Source: Pomacea canaliculata (lineage: Eukaryota > Mollusca > Gastropoda > Architaenioglossa > Ampullariidae). From it: a stretch of 64,000 nt of DNA. Both the position numbers and the translations under genes were made by a program. Positions 51,799 through 61,398 of the stretch are shown piece by piece (positions within the stretch are counted from its first letter, which is position 1; the number at the start of each line of letters is the position of its first letter). The stretch spans positions 3,461,717 through 3,525,716 of the forward strand of contig NC_037597.1 of the NCBI RefSeq assembly GCF_003073045.1, given 5' to 3'. The notes below the pieces were generated by a model. It did no database searches, was not told the DNA's origin, and worked only from the letters and a program-made list of their open reading frames with translations.

Positions 51799-54700
51799 GT
51801 GGTATTACATAATTTTCTAATTCCTTGAACTCTTTGCCTGTGTGGCTGTGCTGTAGGGGATTTAAAATGCATGCTTTGATTGATTAAAGTATCTGTAAGG
51901 GAATAGTTGAGAAATATAATGAGCATAATATCAGATTTGAAATTAAGTAGTGATTATATATGGGGTTGTTATAATGATTAAAGTACTGTGTGTTTGATAT
52001 AAAAATTGAAAATATTGACTAAATTTGATGGTCATGATATAGTCTTGAACACAAAGCCGAATAGATTTAAGTATGTAACCTGTGGAAAAAAAAAGCTATT
52101 TGTATAAATATTTTAAATTCAATGTACTCAGAGTCGCAAGTTATAATAAGGAAACGATAAAAAAGAATGGAATATCAGGATCATAAAGCCTTTAAGGAAT
52201 CACATTGCAGAAACAACAGATTATATCCGTGATCTATTATAGTGATTTGTAATTAAGATATACAAATGTCATCGTTTATAAATTTGGATTTCGATGATTT
52301 AGAAACTTTAAATAGAAACAAATGAATCTCATGCGAATGTACAGAATAGAAAATATTATCTAGATAGTAACTTTGTTGAAATGGTAAAGTTTATCAAGTT
52401 ACTGATCAGATTAAGTTAAAATGCTTAAAACTTACAATTTTAAATGATGTTGTAATAAGTTATCGAATATATAATAAGCATTGTAGATTATAGTTACATA
52501 CTTATGACTTTACAGGAAGAAGACCTCAATAAAATCATTAATGTAACAAACTTATTACTCACTACAAATCATACATATGACAATTATTTAAATTCTTTTA
52601 ATGTATAAAAAATATGTAAACAAATAGCAAGGTAAAGTAGTATTTTTATAATGGGGTCTGAAGTAGAATAGTTACTTATAAAAGAAAATTTCAACTTCAA
52701 TTTTAATAAAAAAAATTTTTGTTAATCAGCTTAAGCTTATGACTAAAGACGTTTAACTTTAAAGAAATGTATTTTAATTATCTAAATTATAAGCAAGATC
52801 TCCTAGTTGTTGCCATCTTACATCAACAAAGAAGAGACAAGAATGTTTTTTCCCGATAAAGCAAGGTCTCCACTTGATCGTAAGTTCACCCACCTCATGG
52901 TGCTGTGCCCATTGATATCTAACAGCACATACAAGACCATTCTTGATAAGCACATACACAAAATCAATATGATGTGCATAGGTTTATTTTTATTCCTTGG
53001 CTTACCTAGAGTCATACGATTCTGATACGTTATTAGCCGGCCAATAACAACACCTCGATACTCCAGCAGACCCTGTGTGTGGGCGCCCCTCACATACTCA
53101 GAACATAGTATGTACTCCACCAATATAAATACAAAATTCAGTGGTTAACATATAGCATACACGACAACTTGCACATATTGACATATAATAAAATAAATGA
53201 TCTAGTCACAGTGAAGTTATTTCTAAGGGTTGTTTTTTTTTATGACAACACAGAAAGAGTTGAAGTCCTATAACTTCTATTTTTTTTTCATATAATTTAA
53301 AATGGGCTATTTTCTTATTGTGTACTTAGCAGAAGTTAACATGTATTAATTTTTGTTATTTTCTTGTAAGGTCTCGTGCAGGTCGTACCTTTCAAGATGA
53401 AGGAGACGAGGACATAGAAAATCCCGCTTAGAGACCTAAATGATTGATACAGATTGAGCATTCAATGATATAAGTGAATATGTAGCAAAATATTTGCATG
53501 GTCATAACACCACAATGACAAGTAATTAAATGGTAGTAATGATAACGTGTTAATTCCTGCGTGCGCTTGCGTGTGTGAAGGTATGTGCATGTACACATAA
53601 AAATAAATGTTATATATTGATGACATGTAAACAGATGACTTAATTATTCTTTTGTAGGGTTGAATTATAGTACCCTTTAGCTTGTTCAACCCCAGAACTC
53701 TGACTGCTGTTGGTTTGGAAAATGAGTACGAAGAACACGGAGAAGGAGAAAAAGTGTAAGGCAAAATGCTTGATCTATAGACCAGAAATGAAGTTGCTAC
53801 TATCAGATCTCTGAGCGAGGACCATAAGTTCTAGTAGCAAAATATGCATCATCTATAAATATCTTTAAATAAGATACATATGATTTCACAAGTGTTTGTG
53901 TTATTGGTATGTGTGTTTGGTGTGTGTGGCTTAGAATCTGTGCATTTTAAGATTTTTTATATGTTATAGTTTTTTGAATACTATTACAAGAGCACATATT
54001 TATGTAATGTATGTAGATTATTCTTGTCATACTTGTGCAGTTTCCTCTAATGCAAAGGAGTTGCCTTGCTTGGTCAAGGTTATTTGATTTTTTCGTTTTT
54101 TATTCGTTAACTGTATGCTGTAGAAGAATCAAGTACTAAAAGTCAAGCAGATTCAGGTAAGCTGTAAGAAAACAGATAGTTGGATAGTTATCTATAAAGT
54201 GTTTAACAACAAAAACAAAAAGCTACATGGTTTTCTTTCATACATGTGTGTTTACTTAGCTTGACCTGAAGATGACCTATGAAAGGAACAAGGCAGAAGA
54301 ACAAAGCTTCTAAAAGGTCGATCATTAATCTAAATGTGTAATACGTTGTTTTTTTTCAGATCATCACTGAGCGCTCAGCCACGATACAGATGGCTCCATC
54401 ATGCCACAACTACTTTGGTTGCAAGATAATGAGAACTAGACATTTCAGCTGTGCCGAATGTTGGTCCATATTTTTTGTCGCTGAAACGAGTGCTCTCATA
54501 ACCACTACCCCTGATGACTTCATCGCCTAATTGTGTTTCCTTGAGAGACATCAAAAGCCATGCTTTATTATGATTTTCTCCAGCCAAGCAGTTTTGAAAA
54601 ACATTGTTGCTTATTAAAAAGAAGCTACTTATATAAAAATGTGGTAGCTTATAATGAGGTGTACAAAACAGATCATTTTAAATATATATTAATTAAAGAT

Positions 54701-56400
54701 ATTTGAAATTTTAGATATTCATGCATATTATGATCTTTTTTTTAACTGACAAAAGTCAATATATACTCTGATACTTTGTACATATTGTTCCAACCCGAAG
54801 GGAATGTTTGGTTTTCAAAGAACTTCATGCACAAATGTAATATTCTCGTTTTGTTGTCCATATTGTCGTAGTGAATTATTAGGTGCCTCAATAATGAGTA
54901 CAGTAGTTATGTTTGCTACCATAATATATTTGGGAGCATGCCTGACAATAAAGTCATCATTTTTAAAGACCAATGTAAAAAGTGCTTACTTCAAGGTATT
55001 TTATAACAAAAAATATGTCTTACTATGGGATGAAGAAGAGTAAAATCAACAGAATAAGAACAAATAAAATATACAACAGTAGCTCCATGCGCAGCACGTG
55101 AATGCTGCATAAAGAATTGAATATCACCTGAAAGAGAGAAAGAGAACAAAATTAAATTACTTGACACAGGATATTTTTTGATTTTCAAATAAAAAAAACT
55201 TAATCTGACAGGTCTACATCCCAATGAGGGGAAGCGGATGGCAGAGGGTTAGAGCACTGGCATCCAAAGAGAGAGTGCTGTATTACTCATGTACTTAGCC
55301 ATGGTAAACGTTTGCTCCAGTTGACCAGCTGCAGAATGGATATCGATATATATAGAGGGATGGGGAAGGTAAGGCAGCGAGGGAGAAGAGATACAGACAC
55401 CGCCCTCATTCATGTAAAGTTGGCTTCGAGAAGTGAAGTCTCCAACATCTTCAACCCGGTAACCATCCTGATTGAATGAAAAGTTAGGGAATGACTTGTA
55501 CTTTTGTTCTGACATTTGAAGCCATTAATCAGCAGCTTCAAGAAACTCAAATTTTAGATGAGGTCAGTCACAGTACCACTAGTCATTGCAAATGGACAAT
55601 CTTGTGACAAGATCACAATATGTAAGCATTGAGGCATTAAATCTGGACCTGAATTGTTAAGCTTCAAGGTTATGAAGCAGCTTGGTCGCTAGTCCAAAGA
55701 AGCAGATTATTGAGTTTGTTGGTAGTGAATCTTTGCATTTCTTACATGTGCATTTGTGTTATTTGCTAGTGGTTCAGTCAGGGTTATCAAAGTATGGTCT
55801 TTAGTTCGACTATTAATTCTTGCCAAAATGATGCTGGTCTAACTGATTTCACTGTAAGCCACCAGTTGTTTATTGGTGGTGTAGCATAGAGAACATTCAG
55901 TTACACTTTACGGTTAATTCTGCGTTCAGCTATAGAGACTGTATTTCACTAAAATGCAAGATATCCTCACAAGTGTGATCCACAGGTTGCCATTTGTCCA
56001 GTTGTAATCAGTTAGTAATAATGAAAAAAGACGATATAAGAACAATCTTGATGGTAGGTCTGTGTAAAGACAGGAATATTTATCATGGTCTCTCCGATTG
56101 TCTCTTCAGCATCCAGTTCATTCAGACTCTGCAATTGTGAATCTGCCGTAGATGATTACTGTAGGTATGAATTTCTTCAGTGTTTATAACTCTACCAGTA
56201 TCGTAAACAGGAATTGGCTATTAGAAGACCTTGAGTGGTTGGAGCATCAGTATGCAAGGGCATTTTGATGTCAGTGTGGTAAGGATTGATAACTCCGCTG
56301 TACCCAGCTTTGAATCTTCTGAAGCGATCTTAGAGGTTCAAAAAAGAAACAGAATGTAATACCTGTTCTCTTCTCATAACAGAGGAGGCTGGCCTCGGTT
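51799..56400. other. Possible 3' exons and unassigned islands
   Basis: Exon-like pieces on the plus strand follow acceptor sites. One near 53373 opens a frame encoding GRTFQDEGDEDIENPA and a stop. One near 53697 encodes LTAVGLENEYEEHGEGEKV and a stop. One at 54127-54159 encodes EESSTKSQADS, bounded by TAG and GTAAGC. They may be alternative ends of the PPP1R36-like gene, but none is confirmed by homology. Minus-strand coding-like islands occur at 52780-53120 and 54399-54587. The rest is AT-rich. Confidence 0.35.
55225..55350 (+). repeat. Possible tRNA-derived SINE fragment
   Basis: The segment GGATGGCAGAGGGTTAGAGCACTGGCATCC has the look of a tRNA-derived head. It is followed by CAGTTGACCAGCTGCAGAATGG, which is like internal segments of some invertebrate SINEs. 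No B box or duplication was confirmed. Confidence 0.4.
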
Positions 56401-56500
56401 NNNNNNNNNNNNNNNNNNNNNNNNNNNNNNNNNNNNNNNNNNNNNNNNNNNNNNNNNNNNNNNNNNNNNNNNNNNNNNNNNNNNNNNNNNNNNNNNNNNN
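56401..56500. other. Assembly gap (100 N)
   Basis: Exactly 100 N bases, the conventional placeholder for a scaffold gap of unknown size. Features on its two sides may not be truly adjacent. Confidence 1.
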
Positions 56501-57781
56501 TGTATCTTTGGTGATTGTTCGGTGAGCGTGGTGTTTAATGTTTTGAATGAAAGTTTTTTAGTTTTTATGAACTTGGCCATTGCTAAAGACCTGTTTTTCT
56601 CAGGTTTTTGTGGGGTTTTTTTTTGCACTTTGTTGTTTGATCTTCGTTAGTTCTCGTATCCGCTGCGGCTCACAATCTCAGAGCTTCGAATTAGATAGAC
56701 TTAGGAAGAGCATCGGTGTCAGTGGAAACTCTATGTGTACTTTCAAGTGAATATTTGTGTTACTAAGTGGAAACTTTGTGTTTATTCAAGTGACATATTT
56801 GTGTTACTAGAAGTGGAAACTTTGTGTTATATTCAAGTGGGCTTTTGGTGTTCATTTTCACTGGACGATTTTTTTTAGGGGGGGGGAATTGAATGGTCGA
56901 GGAACATAAGATGTGTTGTGACAGTGAGAGTGTTAGAACTGTGGGTTCGAAATTTGGAATTTGTTTTTTTGTGTATGACGGCTTGTGATGTGCAACATAA
57001 TCACATAAAATATAATAGAGAAGTGCGCATATTTTTTGCCACGCACAGATGCACTTCATTATTGTATTCTTAACAGCATTGATGCTAGAAAGCTCTGACA
57101 AAAATCAACTTATTTAAAAATATGTAACAATTTAACATCTACATGTCAGTCCAAATTTTAAAATGACAACATGACGAGGACGATGTAGTTTAGCTTAAGT
57201 TTACTTATTTTATGAAAAATATGTATATTTAAATTTACAACTTTACCACAGACTCGGGTCACAATAATGTTCTCTGGGTTTACTGTCGTGTATCATTGCT
57301 GTATGTAGTGTTAAATAATTTACTGTATCATTTGACACTTTGACACTAATGACCAGCGTGTCTCTTCACACCATTTGAAAATCTGTTTCAATACAATTTG
57401 CATATAATTTATATCTGATATCTGATATCTGGCATCGACATTCTCTCAAGATACGTTTTTTTATTTTTGCGTTTATTCTGAATATACGTTTGTCTTTTCT
57501 TGGAGGTGTTTCTCAAATGTAAGTTTTATTCACTCCTTAAAGATTATCCTTTTCTCTTTTTCTCTTTCTCTCTCGCACGCGCGCACGCAGATGTGGGTCC
57601 GCTCTACAGTCTGACGAGAAGCGGGGGGCGAGGGCAAACTGCTCGCTGGTTTTCCCTCCGACAATGGACGAATAAGCTGCGGTAAACCTAGTGAATGATT
57701 GCCAACTGGTGTGTGAAGGCGGCCATCACTTTCATGCCCTTCCGGCGTGTCATTTTCCCGCGCACCACTTCTCTTTTGCAG
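56501..57781. other. Gene-free stretch after the gap
   Basis: No recognisable exon. A short segment (AAGTGGAAACT with TTTGTGT) recurs about three times at 56722-56840 as a degenerate direct repeat. TATCTGA units repeat near 57411-57431, and a CT/CG-rich tract lies at 57550-57590. Confidence 0.5.
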
Positions 57782-58075
57782 GGGAGGCTATTGAGGATGT
57801 TTGAGGCTGGGTGGGTGCACGGGAGTGGTACATCGGGGGATCTCGACCCGAGGTCGGCGGCGTTCGACGAGCTGCTGCAACTTTTGACGCCGCACAACAG
57901 CCCGACGTCAGGTCTGGTGCACGGGCGCCCCTCGGCGCACGAGGCTGACCGCCTCATTAGGCGCACCGTGTCGCCACGCGTCGCACGTGCACTGGCGCGG
58001 TCCTCGCGCGGACACTTGTTTGACTTGCGGTCCGCCCGCGGCCACTGGGCCAAGGTGCAGAGGCTCGGCAGCTAA
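57782..58075 (+). CDS. GC-rich terminal exon of an unrecognised gene
   Basis: A 98-codon open stretch follows a strong acceptor (CTTCTCTTTTGCAG) and ends at TAA 58073-58075. Its base composition is markedly GC-rich (many CGC, GCG and CTG codons) in an AT-rich region, as expected of real coding sequence or of a CpG-rich insert. It encodes LLRMFEAGWVHG early and an Arg/Ala-rich second half (SPRVARALARSSRGHLF, WAKVQRLGS at the end). The opening faintly recalls the 'FEAGLxxxW' segment near the end of ionotropic glutamate-type receptors, which is too weak for an assignment. The frame is also open upstream to an ATG at 57695, so a 126-codon single-exon gene is possible. No upstream exon was identified, possibly because of the assembly gap. 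Confidence 0.5.
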   Translation, partial: GRLLRMFEAGWVHGSGTSGDLDPRSAAFDELLQLLTPHNSPTSGLVHGRPSAHEADRLIRRTVSPRVARALARSSRGHLFDLRSARGHWAKVQRLGS

Positions 58076-60490
58076 TCGCCGGCACTCCCCGACCTAATTG
58101 GTAACCGAACCCTACCCCCTTCCGCTGATTGCTGCGCGCGCGTCTGATAGGTCACGATGGTGTGTCGACTGGTAAATCACCCATTTTCTTCACCTTCTGA
58201 ACTGGCGCTCCGATTGAACCGCGCATATTTTACGACCGGGTAGGTCGCCAGGCCGTCACCACGGTCACGTGACTACCTCGGGCAATCAAATTTAGCATTC
58301 TAATGTGATGCAAGCCAAGACTGCATCGATTATTAGCCAACTCTAAAATGTCTGGATCATCACTTCATCTGAGTTAGTGCACTGACATTGTTCATTTAAC
58401 GTATTTTTATTTTTTATCCAGTTTTTCTGTCATTTTAAATGGAATTTTTTATGTGAGGATAATGCAAAAGTAAATGTATTAGTCACCCTTAGAATAAGGG
58501 TAGACTTCGTGTTCTGGAAGTTACTGCTATGGTCACTGGTTTGTGGCTGTGGATAGGATCTGCTTTCACCCCACCCCCACTCTCCATCCTGCTCATTCTT
58601 TTTCAGTAAAATAAAAGTGGCTACCTGATTTAATGAGCTATTTAAAGCTTACAGATGTAAATGTGGCGGAGGGAAAGCTTTGATTCCGCTTCCACGGGAC
58701 GTACTCTAGACATGATGAGCCACTTCGGGCCAGTAGGCTACAGGAGTCCATGCCAGTAAACTACTTCGCTCATTTATTCATGTTTATCTGTTCACCCTGG
58801 CCGTGCTAGCATTATGGCTAGCACATAGCTAGCTTGTTTGTTTATCTGTTCACCCTGGCCATGCCAAGCATTATGCTAGCACATAGCTAGCTTGGTTACG
58901 AGTGCTTGCGTTGCTCAGTACAAACTCAAGCCAAAGGCATGATAGACTAGCTGCTTGATAGCACGAGTGTGTTCCCACATGTAATGTTCCATCAGGTAGT
59001 GTTTGTAAAGCATAAAGCAGCCATCTGTCATGTGTTTGATGTGCATCCAGATGCGCGCTACAATGACCTCAGGTCGGTTATTTTGATGAGACTGATATTT
59101 TGTCAAAACTCTGATGTGATCTCACTTGTTTGCGAAAATCCTAACAGTGATCACTTGTCATGATGGTGAGAGTAGAAAAACAGTCTTCATATGAATGCTG
59201 ACCGCAGTCCATCCCTTTCACATTCTAGAATTTATGCGGTTACAAATCGAAAGGTGAATAATGATTTAGTTATTATTTTATTGGGAGTCATCACGGATTT
59301 CTTTAAATGTGAGGTCTTGCTCTTCTTACACACACATGCGTGCACCCCCTCCAGTGAGACTTGAAAGAGAGAGAGAACGTCACTCGCTAGAACCACAGCA
59401 TCTCTCTCTCTCATCCACGCACGCACACACCCACACACACACCAGTGGCCTGTCTCTCGGGGGAAACGAGGCCAGTCAGTTTGGAGGTCTCGGTAACTCA
59501 GACCCTCTTTGTCTCCGCAGTCTGAAAAGTTTTGTCACTGTCCTGGCCTTAGTCTGCGGGACAGCCGTCCACGTCGACATACATTATCGTTCATATCAGC
59601 GGTCCTCTTCGACCCGCCTCCCATCACCACCCCCCCCTGCAGCCGCGGTAGCATCGTGGGTGATCGCGTTGTTGTGAGGAGAGAAAGAAGTGTGTAATGT
59701 GCGTTGATGTGTGTGTGTTTTGCTTGCTTGTTTGTTGTTTGTTTTTTTGTTTTGTTTTGTTTTTTCCAGGAGAGAGGAGTCTTTCGATTGCAATAAATAC
59801 ATTCTTCTTACCAGCTTCATTACGAAAACGTGCTCACACAGACACCATTGTGGCATGCGAATCTGAGGATAATTTTATAGAGAGAAAAGAGAGAGATAAT
59901 CTAATCGTGTGTGTGGTGCGCGGTGCAAAATGTACATTGGAAAGACAGCGTAATGATAAAAATGAGAGAGAAGAAGGGGTGAATAGGAAAGCACTTACAC
60001 ACAAATAAACAAAATAAAACACTACACACACGCGCGAGAATAAGTTTGCTGTGGACTCCATGTCTTGCATATCTATTTTATTGGTACAATATCATCATCA
60101 ATAATAACAAGTATAAAAAATAATAATAAAATTTATTTTAATTATTATTATTGAACAACAACAAAATAAAAAGCTTAGACACTAGACAAAGTAAGAATCA
60201 CCACTCTCACATTTCATGATAATGGACTGAATTTTTTTTAACCAAGAGCCTAGCATTACTTCAAAAGCTGTTGTTATTTACTGTTTTTATTTCACATCAC
60301 TAGAAACTGTTGATTCTGGGAGAGCAAGATAGAGTTGTTTGTCTGCGAAATGACCACGTGATACTTCATGTAAACAAACACCGAAAACCAAGGTTAAATA
60401 TAAAGGAAACAACTGCCACGTGACAGTTTGAATGACTTTTGTACAACGGACAGTGAGATATCGGCCGGCAGCTCTTCCTTGCGATGTAAG
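58076..60490. other. Gene-free stretch with simple repeats
   Basis: No supported exon. A tandem duplication lies at 58792-58895 and a CA/GA-rich stretch at 59325-59450. A T/G-rich run occurs at 59705-59765 and an ATAATAAT run at about 60092-60150. The open frames here are low-complexity. Confidence 0.5.
58792..58895 (+). repeat. Tandem duplication, about 48-bp unit, two copies
   Basis: GTTTATCTGTTCACCCTGGC begins both copies (58792 and 58840), and both end with GCTAGCACATAGCTAGCTTG. Small indels separate them. The GCTAGC palindromes give each copy a hairpin potential. Confidence 0.85.
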
Positions 60491-60718
60491 TGTAGAAGCA
60501 GGACTGAAGTATCGTTGGAAGTGAGAGAAACATTGCATTGTACTGCTGACATCAAGCAATGTCTGTAAGACACAATAACAAACCCGTTAATGCTTTGTAC
60601 AAAGTGTAGAAGCAGGACTGAAGTATCGTTGGAAGTCAGAGAAACATTGCAGTGTACTGCTGACGTCAAGCAATGTCTGTAAGACACAATAACAAACACG
60701 TTAATGCTTTGTACAAAG
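60491..60718 (+). repeat. Tandem duplication, 114-bp unit, two copies
   Basis: TGTAGAAGCAGGACTGAAGT starts both units (60491 and 60605), and the copies differ at only a few positions. The second copy contains the palindrome TGACGTCA, where the first has TGACATCA. Low divergence suggests a recent event. Confidence 0.92.
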
Positions 60719-61398
60719 CCAGGATTGTGTGTTTTCACGAGCAAACCGTCGATGTCGCAGTTGAAGATGTGAAATATTTTCAGCGGGTGAGTCCGTGCTG
60801 TGTCTGGTGACCGTTAGCACGACACCTGCGTGTCGCGTAGTCACTGGGTCAGTGGAACTTATTCTCTCCCTTGTCTTGCTTGTGTCTTGCCGTCCACACA
60901 AAGTCCTCGACATTATGGGATAGCAATTGTCATGAACTGTGGAGGACCGGCTATCTTGTCACTTATTTCTTGTTGGTGTTCTTTGTAGGTACTGTTGTCC
61001 GTTTTCGATGTCCTCCATTGACTGGCAAGCAACTCTGACCACGCTTACAATGATGTCTGGAGGGGAGAGGATCGGGTAGGATTGTTGCCGTCTGGTCACT
61101 CCGATCTTGTTCACTCCATTGAGTATGACGGTGTGTTCCTGGCAGTTGGAGGTAACTAGGGGACAGTAGAGGTGTTGTGGTCTGTCGTGCACTAGTCATC
61201 TTCGTTAACAGCAGCTCGTTGTCGATGACGTCACCGGTTCTGGGGCGTGTGCGTCTGTTCAGCGAATTTGTTCATTGTTGTAAACGGCGAACTTGACTTT
61301 TTCACGAAGTTTAGACACGTTAGTTGGTAACGGCTTGTTATAGCCCTGGTGGCTAAAGACGAGGTCTGAAGACTGAAAGGTGGTGTGTTCTAAAAAAA

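Noticed and set aside
57688-58053. Minus-strand frame opposite the GC-rich exon
   Set aside because: The plus strand has the better acceptor and stop arrangement; the minus frame is probably a shadow of the GC-rich sequence, though orientation still needs RNA support.
59309-59677. Plus-strand 122-codon frame
   Set aside because: It crosses GA and CA microsatellites, giving Arg-Glu and His-Thr runs; there is no family resemblance.
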